64,000 nucleotides of DNA from Rhizobium etli CFN 42 (GCF_000092045.1 NC_007761.1:375001-439000); one strand, 5' to 3'. Shown: positions 1 to 8,266, numbered from the stretch's first letter. Notes: a model not told the origin generated them from the letters alone. Program-made: numbers and translations.

Positions 1-206
1 GGCATGCCGGCGGCATTGGCCGAGGCGACCGCCTTGATCGTCGCATTCTCCTCGAAGCTCGTGCCGGTTTCGTCAGGTTCCACGAAATTCAGTTCGGCCG
101 CGGATTTGGCGGTGAAGCCGAGCGGCCCGATCAATTCCTGTATCTCGCGGATCTTGCCGGCATTGTGGCTGGCGACGACGATGGTTTTGGTTTCGAGCTT
201 GCGCAT
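1..206 (-). CDS. rdgB: RdgB/HAM1 non-canonical purine NTP pyrophosphatase (partial)
   Basis: Only the first 68 codons lie in the window; the rest runs off the left edge. The visible N-terminus carries the Ham1/RdgB nucleotide-binding signature SHNAGK (residues 13-18), followed by TSFEENA (49-55). The family hydrolyses deaminated purine triphosphates (dITP, XTP) to monophosphate and pyrophosphate in the cytoplasm, keeping damaged bases out of DNA and RNA. The ATG directly follows the TGA of the VOC gene (TGAATG), so it is probably translated as the third gene of an rph-VOC-rdgB unit. The identification is firm, although the C-terminal half cannot be inspected. Confidence 0.9.
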   Translation of the reverse strand, partial: MRKLETKTIVVASHNAGKIREIQELIGPLGFTAKSAAELNFVEPDETGTSFEENATIKAVASANAAGM

Positions 207-632
207 TCAGATATCCTGTTCGATGCCCCAGATTTTTGCCTCCGCGCATTCCAGACTGTTGCCGGCAGGGTCGCGGAAATAGATTGAGCGGCCGCCGTTT
301 GGCCAGTGCACCTCGGATTCGATCGCGACACCCGCCGCCTTCAACTGTTCGGCCATCGCATCGATATTGCGACCGGACACCTGGAAACAGGCATGGCCTT
401 GCCCGGTCGTGCCGTGTGGCGGCACCTGCAGTGCGTCGGGTGGCGGCGGCTTTATCGTTTCCTCTGGGTTGAAGATGAGGAGAACGCCGGGGCCACAGCG
501 GAAGAAGACATGCCGGTTGCCGGCGCGGGTGATCTTTTCAAGCCCGAGAACGCCCTCGTAGAACGTCTCGGCCTGATCGAGATCGCGCGCATAGAGCGCC
601 GTTTCCAGCATGCCTTCCAGCATGGCGTTCAT
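207..632 (-). CDS. VOC/glyoxalase-fold family protein
   Basis: A 141-residue protein with one vicinal-oxygen-chelate domain. It opens with [17 protein letters not shown] (residues 9-25), the usual first beta-alpha unit, and ends with the family pattern [11 protein letters not shown] (118-128), whose Glu is a typical metal ligand. Such proteins are metal-dependent lyases, dioxygenases or resistance proteins; the substrate cannot be read from sequence. The ATG at 632 overlaps the rph stop in an ATGA, which favours this start over an internal ATG at 623. It sits between rph and rdgB, a pair often adjacent in bacteria, so it looks like an added passenger of that unit. Confidence 0.85.
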   Translation of the reverse strand: MNAMLEGMLETALYARDLDQAETFYEGVLGLEKITRAGNRHVFFRCGPGVLLIFNPEETIKPPPPDALQVPPHGTTGQGHACFQVSGRNIDAMAEQLKAAGVAIESEVHWPNGGRSIYFRDPAGNSLECAEAKIWGIEQDI

Positions 633-1348
633 CCCGCGATGGCCTGTTTCTGCAGGGCGACGAGTTCGCCGATGCCGTTCTTGGCAAGTCGCATCAGCGA
701 GCTGAATTCCTCTTCGCTGAACGGCGTGCCTTCGGCCGTGCCCTGGATTTCGACGATGCCGCCGGCGCCGGTCATGACGAAGTTCGCATCGGTCTCGGCT
801 GAGGAATCCTCGAGGTAGTCGAGATCGATCACCGCCTGGTTGGCGAAGACGCCGCAGGAGATAGCGGCGACGTGATCCTTGAGCACCCGGTCGACCTTGA
901 TCATGTTGCGGCTTTCCATCCATTTCAGACAGTCGTAAAGCGCGATCCAGCCGCCGGTGATCGAGGCCGTCCGTGTGCCGCCATCGGCCTGGATGACGTC
1001 GCAATCGAGCGTGATCTGCTTTTCGCCGAGCGCCTGCAGGTCGACGACGGCGCGCAGCGACCGGCCGATCAGCCGTTGGATTTCCTGCGTGCGGCCACCC
1101 TGCTTGCCGGCGGCGGCCTCGCGCTTCATGCGCTCGCCGGTCGCCCGCGGCAGCATGCCGTATTCGGCCGTCACCCAGCCCTTGCCGGTATTGCGCAGCC
1201 ACGGCGGCGTCTTTTCCTCGAGGCTTGCGGTGCAAAGCACGTGCGTATCGCCGAATTTCACCAGGCAGGAGCCTTCCGCATGCTTGGAAAAATTGCGCTC
1301 GAACGAGACCTTGCGCATCTGGTCGGTTTTTCTGCCTGAAGGCCGCAT
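629..1348 (-). CDS. rph: ribonuclease PH
   Basis: A 239-residue protein of normal length for RNase PH, a phosphate-dependent 3'-to-5' exoribonuclease that trims tRNA 3' ends. The N-terminus [20 protein letters not shown] and the segments [19 protein letters not shown] (about 60-78) and [19 protein letters not shown] (about 114-132) are hallmark RNase PH regions holding phosphate-binding Arg residues and the catalytic Asp. It is divergent from hrcA across about 127 bp and overlaps the downstream VOC gene by an ATGA. The arrangement rph, rdgB / hrcA, grpE is the one familiar from rhizobial chromosomes. Confidence 0.97.
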   Translation of the reverse strand: MRPSGRKTDQMRKVSFERNFSKHAEGSCLVKFGDTHVLCTASLEEKTPPWLRNTGKGWVTAEYGMLPRATGERMKREAAAGKQGGRTQEIQRLIGRSLRAVVDLQALGEKQITLDCDVIQADGGTRTASITGGWIALYDCLKWMESRNMIKVDRVLKDHVAAISCGVFANQAVIDLDYLEDSSAETDANFVMTGAGGIVEIQGTAEGTPFSEEEFSSLMRLAKNGIGELVALQKQAIAG

Positions 1349-1411
1349 TCTTATTCTCCTGGAGTTGTTGACCGCTTCTACGATTGGCGGCGCCTATTTG
1401 CAAATTCCCTT

Positions 1412-1439
1412 TTGCCACGGGTGCGAGTTTGACTATATT
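1412..1439 (+). promoter_or_regulatory. candidate sigma-70 promoter of hrcA
   Basis: TTGCCA (1412-1417) and TATATT (1434-1439) are separated by 16 bp, ending 36 bp before the hrcA ATG. This is a reasonable housekeeping promoter in the rph/hrcA divergent region. I see no CIRCE inverted repeat (TTAGCACTC type) here, so hrcA does not appear to be autoregulated through that element. Confidence 0.4.
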
Positions 1440-1475
1440 TTCGAAAGCATCATCAGCGTGGGTTCGAAAAGGTTC

Positions 1476-2564
1476 ATGGGCATCAGGTCGACGTCGGTTT
1501 CGGATGCCGTTGCTGCACTGGACGAGCGCTCCAGGGAAATTTTCCGCCGCATCGTCGAAGGTTATCTCGAAAGCGGCGAGCCGCTCGGCTCGCGCAATCT
1601 GTCGCGCCTTTTGCCGATGTCGCTCTCGCCGGCCTCGGTGCGCAACGTCATGAGCGATCTCGAAGAACTCGGCCTCATTTACTCCCCGCATGTCAGCGCC
1701 GGCCGGCTGCCGACCCAGATCGGCCTGCGCTTCTTCGTCGATGCCTTCATGCAGATCGGCGATCTCTCCGCCGAGGACCGCGCCAATATCGACCGCCAGG
1801 TGCGGGCCGAAAGCGGCGGCAACCCGGTGGAATCGATGATGAACGAGGCCAGCCGCATGCTGTCGGGCATTTCGCGCGGCGCCGGCCTCGTCATCACCTC
1901 GAAAAGCGATCCGGTGCTGAAGCATGTCGAGTTCATCCGGCTGGAGCCGACAAAGGCGCTCGCCGTGCTCGTCGGCGATCACGACCAGGTGGAAAACCGT
2001 ATCATCGAACTGCCGGCCGGCGTCACCTCCTCACAGCTGACGGAGGCGGCGAATTTCCTCAACGCGCACATGTCCGGCCAGACCCTGCCGGAACTGCGCA
2101 AACAATTGAGCCGTCTAAAGGATGATGTCCGCCACGAGCTCGATGCGCTGTCGCGCGATCTCGTCGAGCGCGGCATCGCCGTCTGGGCCGGCAGCCCGGA
2201 CGAGGGGAAGCCCGCCCAGCTGATCATTCGCGGCCGCGCCAACCTGCTCGAAGGCCTCGCCGGCGCCGAGGATCTCGACCGGTTGCGCATGCTGTTTGAC
2301 GATCTCGAAAAGAAGGACAGCCTGATCGAGATCCTCAATCTGGCTGAAACCGGTTCGGGCGTGCGCATCTTCATCGGTTCGGAAAACAAGCTCTTCTCGC
2401 TCTCCGGCTCATCGCTCATCGTCGCGCCCTATCGCGACGATGATGACCGGATCGTCGGCGCCGTCGGCGTCATCGGTCCGACGCGGCTCAATTATTCCCG
2501 CATCGTGCCGATGGTGGATTACACTGCGCAGCTCGTCTCCCGCCTCTCGCGCAATCCGCTTTGA
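1476..2564 (+). CDS. hrcA: heat-inducible transcription repressor HrcA
   Basis: A 362-residue protein matching the family length. Residues about 10-100 form a winged helix (REIFRRIVEGYLESGEPLGS, then SPASVRNVMSDLEELGLI), followed by the SAGRLPT turn and a GAF-like dimerisation region ending in VGVIGPTRLNYSRIVPMVDY (about 330-350). HrcA binds CIRCE operators, classically before groESL, and needs GroEL to fold. The reading frame is open far upstream, but the ATG at 1476 gives the normal N-terminus and lies just after the likely promoter. It is followed by grpE on the same strand after 111 bp. Confidence 0.96.
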   Translation: MGIRSTSVSDAVAALDERSREIFRRIVEGYLESGEPLGSRNLSRLLPMSLSPASVRNVMSDLEELGLIYSPHVSAGRLPTQIGLRFFVDAFMQIGDLSAEDRANIDRQVRAESGGNPVESMMNEASRMLSGISRGAGLVITSKSDPVLKHVEFIRLEPTKALAVLVGDHDQVENRIIELPAGVTSSQLTEAANFLNAHMSGQTLPELRKQLSRLKDDVRHELDALSRDLVERGIAVWAGSPDEGKPAQLIIRGRANLLEGLAGAEDLDRLRMLFDDLEKKDSLIEILNLAETGSGVRIFIGSENKLFSLSGSSLIVAPYRDDDDRIVGAVGVIGPTRLNYSRIVPMVDYTAQLVSRLSRNPL

Positions 2565-2612
2565 GGTTGTCGCCGTCGATAATGCGGAATCTTCTCTTCT
2601 TCGTCACGCAGA

Positions 2613-2642
2613 CTTGATTTTTTTCGGTCAAACCTCGATATC
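2613..2642 (+). promoter_or_regulatory. candidate RpoH (sigma-32) promoter of grpE
   Basis: CTTGAT (2613-2618) followed after 15 bp by CTCGATATC (2634-2642) resembles the alphaproteobacterial heat-shock promoter (CTTGAA ... CCTATAT). It lies in the 111-bp hrcA-grpE gap, about 33 bp upstream of the grpE ATG. The match is only moderate in the -10 region. Confidence 0.35.
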
Positions 2643-2675
2643 GGGCGCATCTGAAGACACCAACCGGAGACCGTC

Positions 2676-3311
2676 ATGACCGATGAAACGACGAAAAACG
2701 GACCTGACGCAACTGCGGCCGATGCCGCAGCAGACGCCGCCGCCAACGTCGAGATTGATAATTCCGTGCAGGAGGAGGCAAAGCAGCCGGATCCGCTCGA
2801 GCTTCTGAAGGCCGAGAATGCCGAGCTGCGCGACCGCTATCTGCGCCTTGCCGCCGAGATGGATAATCTGCGCCGTCGCACCGAGCGCGAGGTGAAGGAT
2901 GCAAAATCCTATTCCGTCGCCGGTTTCGCCCGCGACATGCTCGCCGTCTCGGACAATCTGCGCCGGGCGCTGGACGCCATCTCTCCGGAGGCCAAGGCCA
3001 CGGCCGATGCCGGCCTCACCACGCTGATCGAGGGTGTGGAGATGACCGAGCGCTCGATGCTGTCGGCGCTGGAGCGACACGGCGTTCGCAAACTCGAGCC
3101 GGTCGGCCAGAAATTCGATCCGAATTTCCATCAGGCGATGTTCGAGGTGCCGAACTCCGAAGTGCCGAACAACACGGTCGTCCAGGTCGTGCAGGCAGGC
3201 TTCACCATCGGCGAGCGCGTGCTGCGCCCGGCCATGGTCGGTGTCGCCAAGGGCGGCCCGAAGCCGGTCGAGGCCGAAATCAATTCCGTCTTCGACGAGA
3301 AGGACGCCTGA
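2676..3311 (+). CDS. grpE: GrpE nucleotide exchange factor
   Basis: A 211-residue protein of typical GrpE length. It has an acidic, Ala-rich N-terminal tail (1-40), a long coiled coil ([25 protein letters not shown], about 45-70) and a C-terminal beta domain with [13 protein letters not shown] (about 147-159) and [14 protein letters not shown]. GrpE releases ADP from DnaK in the Hsp70 cycle in the cytoplasm. It lies downstream of hrcA, fitting a heat-shock cluster, although dnaK/dnaJ are not in this window. A weak RpoH-like promoter precedes it. Confidence 0.97.
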   Translation: MTDETTKNGPDATAADAAADAAANVEIDNSVQEEAKQPDPLELLKAENAELRDRYLRLAAEMDNLRRRTEREVKDAKSYSVAGFARDMLAVSDNLRRALDAISPEAKATADAGLTTLIEGVEMTERSMLSALERHGVRKLEPVGQKFDPNFHQAMFEVPNSEVPNNTVVQVVQAGFTIGERVLRPAMVGVAKGGPKPVEAEINSVFDEKDA

Positions 3312-3317
3312 CGTCGT

Positions 3318-3344
3318 TTTCCCTCTCCGTATCGGAGAAGGAAA
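3318..3344. terminator. hairpin between convergent grpE and nucleoside hydrolase genes
   Basis: TTTCC-C-TCTCCG, a 3-nt loop TAT, then CGGAGA-A-GGAAA: an 11-pair stem interrupted by one mismatch, placed exactly between two convergent stop codons. A-rich sequence on one side and a short T run on the other mean neither strand has an ideal U-tract, so it may be a weak bidirectional terminator. Confidence 0.4.
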
Positions 3345-3351
3345 GAAAAAC

Positions 3352-4296
3352 TCAGATGCGGGCGAAGCGTTCGATCAAAAGATCGAAGAAGCCGTCCGCA
3401 TCGACGTGGCGCATCACTTTCGCATTGCGCTTGCGATCGGTCACATGCCACCAGTCGACCACGGTCATGCCGACGGTGAGTTCCGACCGGACCTCGATCT
3501 CGACATTGCAGTCCCGGCCCTGGAAAAGTGCCGGCTTCAAGAGATAAGCGATCACGGTCGGGTCGTGCAGCGGCCCGCCGTCGGAGCCGTATTTCTCGAT
3601 ATCGAAGCGTTCAAAGAATTCCAGCATCTCGACTATCGCCTTTGCCGGCGCCGTGCGGATCTCGGCCATGCGTTTCACCCGGTCCTTGCGGGTCAGCAAC
3701 TGGTGCGTCACGTCAAGCGGCATCATCACGATCGGCACACCCGAGCGGAAGACGATGTCGGCCGCTTCCGGATCGACATAAATGTTGAACTCGGCGGCCG
3801 GCGTAATATTGCCGCCCTCGAAGAAGCCGCCGCCCATCATGACCAGCTCGCGAATGCGGGCAACGATGTCGGGCGCCTTCTGGAAGGCCATGCCGATATT
3901 GGTGAGCGGCCCGAGCGTGCAGAGCGTCACGGTGCCCTCCGGCTCGCGGCGCAGCGTCTCGATGATGAAATCGACGGAATGGCCAGGTTGCAGCGCCATG
4001 GTCGGCTCGTTGAGAACAGGGCCGTCGAGGCCGGTCTTGCCGTGCACATGTTCTGCTGTCACCAGTTTGCGGGCGATCGGTCCCTCGGCGCCGGCAAAAA
4101 CCTTCACATCCGTGCGGCCGCAGAGCTCGCAGACTATGCGCGCGTTGCGGCTGGTGAATGACAGCGGCACGTTGCCGGCGACCGTCGTAATGCCGAGCAC
4201 CTCGAGCTCATCGGGGCTGCCGAAAGCCAGCATGATGGCGGCCGCGTCGTCCTGGCCCGGATCCGTGTCGATGATGATTTTTCTCGCGCTTGCCAT
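3352..4296 (-). CDS. nucleoside hydrolase (IunH/RihA type)
   Basis: A 314-residue protein with the inosine-uridine nucleoside hydrolase fold. The N-terminal DTDPGQDDAAAIMLA (residues 10-24) supplies the calcium-binding Asp cluster. LCTLGPLTNI (about 124-133), EFNIYVDPEAAD (about 168-179) and the C-terminal GPLHDPTVIAYLL (about 242-254, with the active-site His-Asp pair) are all present. The family cleaves the N-glycosidic bond of nucleosides, yielding ribose and a free base. Base preference cannot be read. It is a single gene convergent with grpE; rbsK elsewhere in the window could use released ribose, but there is no operon link. Confidence 0.93.
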   Translation of the reverse strand: MASARKIIIDTDPGQDDAAAIMLAFGSPDELEVLGITTVAGNVPLSFTSRNARIVCELCGRTDVKVFAGAEGPIARKLVTAEHVHGKTGLDGPVLNEPTMALQPGHSVDFIIETLRREPEGTVTLCTLGPLTNIGMAFQKAPDIVARIRELVMMGGGFFEGGNITPAAEFNIYVDPEAADIVFRSGVPIVMMPLDVTHQLLTRKDRVKRMAEIRTAPAKAIVEMLEFFERFDIEKYGSDGGPLHDPTVIAYLLKPALFQGRDCNVEIEVRSELTVGMTVVDWWHVTDRKRNAKVMRHVDADGFFDLLIERFARI

Positions 4297-4483
4297 TCCA
4301 CTCGTCCCGTTTTCGCCATGCCGATTGTCCCGGCAGACACCATCTCTTCATTTCCCGTCGCAAATCGGCACATTCCGCGCGGGCATGTTTTGATGCGAGG
4401 CAGCCGGTCCTTTGTCAAGCAAGGAGGCAGGCGCCGCCATTCGAAAATTGACCGATGTTTAAATCCGGGAGGATCGCGCGCGC

Positions 4484-4512
4484 CTTGCAGCGCCGTGATC
4501 ATGCCCCCATAT
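4484..4512 (+). promoter_or_regulatory. RpoH-type heat-shock promoter of the hsp20 gene
   Basis: CTTGCA (4484-4489), a 15-bp spacer and CCCCATAT (4505-4512) match the sigma-32 consensus (CTTGAA, N13-15, CCCCATNT) closely. Transcription would start near 4519, giving a leader of about 60 nt that holds the thermometer-like hairpins before the ATG at 4578. Confidence 0.65.
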
Positions 4513-4517
4513 TAGCG

Positions 4518-4577
4518 GCATCCGGATGCTGCATCTGAGGTCCGGGATGGTCGCTTGCATCAAGGACTTGAAAAGAG
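4518..4577 (+). promoter_or_regulatory. ROSE-like RNA thermometer in the hsp20 leader
   Basis: The leader folds into a small upstream hairpin (GCAT-CCGG-ATGC, 4518-4529) and a start-proximal hairpin. In the latter, TCGCTTG (4551-4557) pairs with CAAGGA (4561-4566) around a CAT loop with one unpaired G (4553). The element UCGCU fits the UYGCU motif diagnostic of ROSE thermometers, which pairs with the Shine-Dalgarno AAGGA and leaves a bulged G. An outer helix AGGTCC/GGACTT is an alternative pairing. ROSE elements are established in rhizobial small-heat-shock genes; they melt on heating to free the ribosome site. Confidence 0.7.
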
Positions 4578-5003
4578 ATGAGCCGCATTACCCCTTTCGC
4601 CAGCCCGCTGCTTCTGGGCTTCGACGCCATGGAAAAGACGCTGGAGCGCATTTCCAAGGCAAGCGACGGATATCCGCCCTATAATATCGAGCGCATCGCC
4701 GCCGACAGCGGCGCGCCGGAACGTCTGCGCATCACCCTTGCCGTGGCCGGCTTCAGCGAGGAGGAGCTCGATGTCTCCACCGAGGAGAATCAGCTCGTCA
4801 TCCGCGGCCGCCAGGTGGAGCAGGGCGAGCGGGATTATCTTTATCGCGGCATCGCCGCCCGCCAGTTCCAGCGCACCTTCGTGCTGGCCGACGGCATGCA
4901 GGTGCTCGGCGCCGGCCTGAAGAACGGCCTGCTCTCCGTCGATCTAATTCGTCCGGAACCCGCCCGCATGGTCAAGAAAATTAACATTTCGGTTTCACAG
5001 TAG
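4578..5003 (+). CDS. small heat-shock protein, Hsp20/IbpA family
   Basis: A 141-residue alpha-crystallin-type chaperone. The N-terminal MSRITPFASPLLLGFDAMEK is typical of rhizobial IbpA-class proteins. The core domain spans about 35-130 with ITLAVAGFSEEELDVSTEENQLVI and the family turn AGLKNGLLSVDL (about 113-124), in which Gly-Leu-Leu replaces the usual G-I/V-L. These proteins form cytoplasmic oligomers that hold unfolding proteins for DnaK. An RpoH-like promoter and a ROSE-like leader precede it, so both transcription and translation should respond to heat. It is followed by a DUF1150 gene after 46 bp, a pairing usual in rhizobia. Confidence 0.95.
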   Translation: MSRITPFASPLLLGFDAMEKTLERISKASDGYPPYNIERIAADSGAPERLRITLAVAGFSEEELDVSTEENQLVIRGRQVEQGERDYLYRGIAARQFQRTFVLADGMQVLGAGLKNGLLSVDLIRPEPARMVKKINISVSQ

Positions 5004-5005
5004 CA

Positions 5006-5025
5006 CAACGGTTTCCAAACCGTTG
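5006..5025 (+). other. perfect 9-bp inverted repeat between hsp20 and DUF1150 genes
   Basis: CAACGGTTT (5006-5014) and AAACCGTTG (5017-5025) flank a CC centre, forming a perfect 20-bp palindrome directly after the hsp20 stop and 24 bp before the DUF1150 ATG. It could stabilise the 3' end of the upstream message, partly terminate it, or be an operator. No T-tract follows. Confidence 0.6.
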
Positions 5026-5049
5026 GTCCCTTCTTCCGGAGGAACAGGA

Positions 5050-5307
5050 ATGTTGATGAAAGAAGCCACGTCTCACTTGACCAAATCCGAACTTGCCCAC
5101 ATCGGCAACGGCGAGGTCGCCTATATCAGAAAAATGCGCACCGAAGAGGTCGCCAAGTGTTTCCCCGAGGCGCCGGATATCGATCCGAACGTCGATCTCT
5201 GGGCACTCTTCGGCGCCGACGGCACGCCGATCCTCTTGACGGATAACCGCTCCAGCACCTTCTTCAAGGCTGCCGAAGACGAACTGAAGACGGTCAGCCT
5301 GCACTGA
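5050..5307 (+). CDS. DUF1150 family protein
   Basis: An 85-residue soluble protein with LGxIxNGEVAYIR-like N-terminal sequence (LAHIGNGEVAYIRKM, about 15-29) and a C-terminal LWALFGADGTPILLTDNR (about 49-66), characteristic of the alphaproteobacterial DUF1150 family. The function is unknown; these genes usually follow an IbpA-type gene, as here, suggesting an accessory role in heat stress. I chose the ATG at 5050 because GGAGGA lies 7 bp upstream; a TTG at 5023 would start inside the intergenic palindrome. Confidence 0.85.
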   Translation: MLMKEATSHLTKSELAHIGNGEVAYIRKMRTEEVAKCFPEAPDIDPNVDLWALFGADGTPILLTDNRSSTFFKAAEDELKTVSLH

Positions 5308-5366
5308 TTGTCAGATAGTGCCTAATTGTCGGGACGCTGCTTCATCGTCGTTGGTGCTGTGCCTGT

Positions 5367-5553
5367 GGCCCCCTCATCCGACCCTGCGGGCCACCTTCTC
5401 CCCGCTGGGGAGAAGAGAAAGCAAGGCGCGCCGGCACTGCTCAAACGAACTGCCTGCTTAAAGGCACTCGATCCAATGGGACCCATGGCGAAGCGGCATT
5501 CCCTCTTCTCCCCAGCGGGGAGAAGGTGGCCCGAAGGGTCGGATGAGGGGGCC
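5367..5553. repeat. RIME-like palindromic intergenic repeat
   Basis: Two 50-bp arms (5367-5416 and 5504-5553) are inverted copies differing at a single base, separated by an 87-bp spacer. Each arm holds its own smaller palindrome, CTTCTCCCCGCTGGGGAGAAG-like. This layout is that of rhizobial intergenic mosaic elements (RIME), small non-coding mobile-like repeats scattered between genes. It fills most of the 284-bp gap between two convergent genes (DUF1150 and trmB), where it may also act as a transcription stop. Confidence 0.85.
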
Positions 5554-5591
5554 GCGCGGGACGCCCGTCACCATTTAGCCGTCGCCGACTC

Positions 5592-6293
5592 TCAAATCTT
5601 CCGGAACGTCAGATAGGCCGAAGACCGGCCCTCGCGCCGCGCCTTCGCCTCGTAGCGCGTGCTCGGCCAGCCCTCGTAGGGCGTCAGCCAGTCGGCCGCA
5701 TTGTCGGCGATCCAGTCGAAGCCGCTATGGTCGCGGCATTTGAGCAGCGTCCAGTTCACATAGGTGTCGATATCGGAGGCGAAGCAGAACAGGCCGCCGG
5801 GTTTCAGCACACGATGAAAGCGGTCGAGATTGGTTTTCGAGACGAAACGGCGTTTCCAGTGTTTCCGCTTCGGCCAGGGGTCGGGATAGAGCAGATCGAT
5901 CTGGTCGAGCGATGCATCCGGCAGCCAGTCGAGCAGCTGCGTCGCGTCGTCGTTGTAGACGCGGATATTGCGCGCCCCGGTCTGGCCGGCGCGCGCGAGC
6001 AGCTTCTGCATGGAATTGACGAAGGGCTCGACGCCGATGAAGCCGGTCGAAGGTCTTTCGAGCGCCCGATGGATCAGGTGTTCGCCGCCGCCGAAACCGA
6101 TTTCCAGCCGCAATGTCGTGACCGGAACCGGGAAGAGGGATGTCAGCGGCTCCGGGGGAGCCGCTGAGAGATCGATGAGGAATGCCGGGAGCAGACTGTT
6201 CAGCGTTTCCGCCTGCTGTTCGCGCAGGGCCTTTCCCTTTCGGCGACCGAAAAAGGCTTCGGTCGCCCGTCCCCGGCGCTCCATATCCGTCAT
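5592..6293 (-). CDS. trmB: tRNA (guanine-N7-)-methyltransferase
   Basis: A 233-residue SAM-dependent methyltransferase that places m7G at position 46 of tRNA. The SAM loop is [10 protein letters not shown] (about 64-73), and the TrmB signature [17 protein letters not shown] (about 133-149) is intact, followed by [14 protein letters not shown] (about 161-174). The C-terminus [12 protein letters not shown] is also family-typical. Its ATG overlaps the metK stop (ATGA), so the enzyme is translationally coupled to the gene making its cofactor, SAM. Confidence 0.96.
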   Translation of the reverse strand: MTDMERRGRATEAFFGRRKGKALREQQAETLNSLLPAFLIDLSAAPPEPLTSLFPVPVTTLRLEIGFGGGEHLIHRALERPSTGFIGVEPFVNSMQKLLARAGQTGARNIRVYNDDATQLLDWLPDASLDQIDLLYPDPWPKRKHWKRRFVSKTNLDRFHRVLKPGGLFCFASDIDTYVNWTLLKCRDHSGFDWIADNAADWLTPYEGWPSTRYEAKARREGRSSAYLTFRKI

Positions 6294-7543
6294 GCAGCAA
6301 CCTTGGTCTTGACGGCGTCCTTCAGCGCCTTGACGAGGTCGGTGCGCTCCCAGGAGAACGAGCCGTCGCGGCCGGCCTTGCGGCCAAAATGGCCGTAGGC
6401 GGAAGTCTTGGCGTAGATCGGCTTGTTGAGATCGAGGTGACGGCGGATGCCCGACGGCGACAGATCCATGTTCCCACGGATCGCCGCTTCGACCTGGTCC
6501 TCGGAGACGCCCTTGCCGGTGCCGTGCAGGTCGACATAGATCGACAGCGGCTGGGCGACGCCGATCGCGTAGGAGAGCTGGATTGTGCAGCGGTCTGCGA
6601 GGCCGGCGGCCACGACGTTCTTGGCGAGGTAGCGGGCGGCATAGGCGGCCGAACGGTCGACCTTGGTCGTGTCCTTGCCGGAGAACGCGCCGCCGCCATG
6701 CGGGGCGGCACCGCCATAGGTGTCGACGATGATCTTGCGGCCGGTCAGGCCCGCATCACCGTCCGGGCCGCCGATGACGAACTTGCCGGTCGGGTTGATG
6801 TACCACTTGCAATCGTCGGCGATCTTCAGCTCGCCAAGTGCTTCGCGGATATAGGGCTCGACGACGGCGCGGACCTTATTGGAATCCCAGCTGTCGTCGA
6901 GATGCTGGGTGGAAAGCACGATCGAGGTCGCTTCCGACGGCTTGCCGTCGACGTAACGCACCGTCACCTGGCTCTTGGCATCCGGGCCTAGCTTGGCGAC
7001 TTCGCCGTCGCCCTTCTTTCGGGCGGCCGCCAGCAGCTGCAGGATCTTATGGGAATAGTAGATCGGTGCCGGCATCAGGTCCGGCGTCTCGCGGCAGGCG
7101 TAACCGAACATGATGCCCTGGTCGCCGGCGCCCTCGTCGCCCTGCTGGTCGGCGGCGCTGTCGACGCCTTGGGCAATATCGGCCGACTGCGAGTGCAGGA
7201 GCACGTCGATCTTTGCCTTCTTCCAGTGGAAGCCGTCCTGTTCGTAACCGATATCCTTGATTGCGCGGCGGGCGGCGGCCTTGAACTTCGAGGGATTGAT
7301 GACGTCCTTGCCGTCCTTGTCCTTCTTCATCAGGCTCGGCGGCAGGCGGACCTCACCGGCAATGACGACGCGGTTGGTCGTTGCCAGCGTTTCGCAGGCA
7401 ATGCGCACGCCCCACGGATTGACGCCTGTTTTGGCCGCTTCGCGGTAGACCAGATCGACAATCTCGTCGGAGATGCGGTCACACACTTTGTCCGGATGAC
7501 CTTCGGCAACAGATTCGCTAGTAAAGAGATAATTCGCGCGCAT
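6290..7543 (-). CDS. metK: S-adenosylmethionine synthetase
   Basis: A 417-residue enzyme that condenses methionine and ATP into SAM. Signature elements are EGHPDKVCD (residues 14-22, ATP/metal binding), [12 protein letters not shown] (about 136-147) and the P-loop-like GGGAFSGKD (about 282-290). It is slightly longer than the roughly 385-residue E. coli enzyme, as in other Rhizobiales, because of insertions such as [17 protein letters not shown]. It is the first gene of a metK-trmB unit. I looked for SAM-II or SAM/SAH riboswitch sequence in the short leader and found none I could support. Confidence 0.98.
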   Translation of the reverse strand: MRANYLFTSESVAEGHPDKVCDRISDEIVDLVYREAAKTGVNPWGVRIACETLATTNRVVIAGEVRLPPSLMKKDKDGKDVINPSKFKAAARRAIKDIGYEQDGFHWKKAKIDVLLHSQSADIAQGVDSAADQQGDEGAGDQGIMFGYACRETPDLMPAPIYYSHKILQLLAAARKKGDGEVAKLGPDAKSQVTVRYVDGKPSEATSIVLSTQHLDDSWDSNKVRAVVEPYIREALGELKIADDCKWYINPTGKFVIGGPDGDAGLTGRKIIVDTYGGAAPHGGGAFSGKDTTKVDRSAAYAARYLAKNVVAAGLADRCTIQLSYAIGVAQPLSIYVDLHGTGKGVSEDQVEAAIRGNMDLSPSGIRRHLDLNKPIYAKTSAYGHFGRKAGRDGSFSWERTDLVKALKDAVKTKVAA

Positions 7544-7672
7544 TCCGGGATTCCCCTCAAAGAATAAAAGCCAGCTAGTAGGTACTCAGTTCGGGCGCCG
7601 ATGACAAGCGCACAAGGACATAAATATATCTTTATATCTATGGCGAAATGACAAATTTTGCCCTAAAAACGC

Positions 7673-7700
7673 AAAAAAGGCGGCCTTTCGACCGCCTTTC
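7673..7700 (-). terminator. intrinsic terminator of the praR-like gene
   Basis: On the minus strand an 8-bp stem AAAGGCGG/CCGCCTTT with an 8-nt loop is followed by a run of T, 24 bp after the stop codon at 7724. It separates the regulator from the metK promoter region, which is unusually AT-rich (about 7611-7660). Confidence 0.85.
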
Positions 7701-7723
7701 CTATTTTACAATGAGGAGCTGGA

Positions 7724-8143
7724 TCAGTCGGCGTCGGCTTCGGCAGCGAGCGCCTTGACCAGTTCCACGACCTTGCGGCGGACCTTGGGATCGGAAATCT
7801 TCACAAAGGCGCGGTTGAGCTGCAGGCCTTCGGAGGAGGAGAGGAAGTCGACGACATAATTCGAGCTGGAGGCTTCGGCCATGCCGCCGGCGGCGCCGGC
7901 ATGTTCGCCGGGCGCGTCCTCGAAGAAGAAGGAGACCGGAACATTGAGGATGCTGGAGATGTTCTGGAGACGGCTTGCGCCGACACGGTTGGTGCCCTTC
8001 TCATATTTCTGGATCTGCTGAAAGGTGATGCCGAGGCTTTCGCCAAGCTTTTCCTGGCTCATGCCCAGCATCGTTCGGCGGAGGCGAATGCGGCTGCCAA
8101 CATGGATGTCGATCGGATTCGGCTTCTTTTTGTTTTCTATCAT
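7724..8143 (-). CDS. praR: XRE-family transcriptional regulator, PraR/PhrR-like
   Basis: A 139-residue protein with an N-terminal Cro/CI helix-turn-helix (SRIRLRRTMLGMSQEKLGESLGITFQQIQKYEKGTNRVGASRL, about 17-59) and an acidic C-terminal half. It closely fits the rhizobial PhrR/PraR group: PhrR is acid-inducible in Sinorhizobium, and PraR in R. leguminosarum represses root-attachment and biofilm genes. The gene symbol rests on remembered sequence and context (next to lnt and metK), not on a search. A strong terminator follows and a promoter with a long leader precedes it, so it is monocistronic. Confidence 0.75.
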   Translation of the reverse strand: MIENKKKPNPIDIHVGSRIRLRRTMLGMSQEKLGESLGITFQQIQKYEKGTNRVGASRLQNISSILNVPVSFFFEDAPGEHAGAAGGMAEASSSNYVVDFLSSSEGLQLNRAFVKISDPKVRRKVVELVKALAAEADAD

Positions 8144-8266
8144 GGTCGTGCCCTAGCTACGAATTTCTGTTTCCAACCGGCATGCCCCTGATCCATCCCA
8201 AAACGCCACGTTGCAAGCAGCGGTGAAACCACCTTCAAGCAAACGTAAACAACGCCGATTGTCATC

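Noticed and set aside
207..1982. A 591-codon minus-strand frame covering the VOC gene, rph and part of hrcA
   Set aside because: Only its last 141 codons are the real VOC gene; the rest is out-of-frame shadow of rph and antisense to hrcA.
1349..2675. CIRCE operator near hrcA or grpE
   Set aside because: No TTAGCACTC-N9-GAGTGCTAA-like inverted repeat is visible in either gap.
7544..7672. Possible SAM riboswitch before metK
   Set aside because: I could not find the conserved sequence or pseudoknot of SAM-II or SAM/SAH riboswitches in the leader; a covariance-model search would be decisive.
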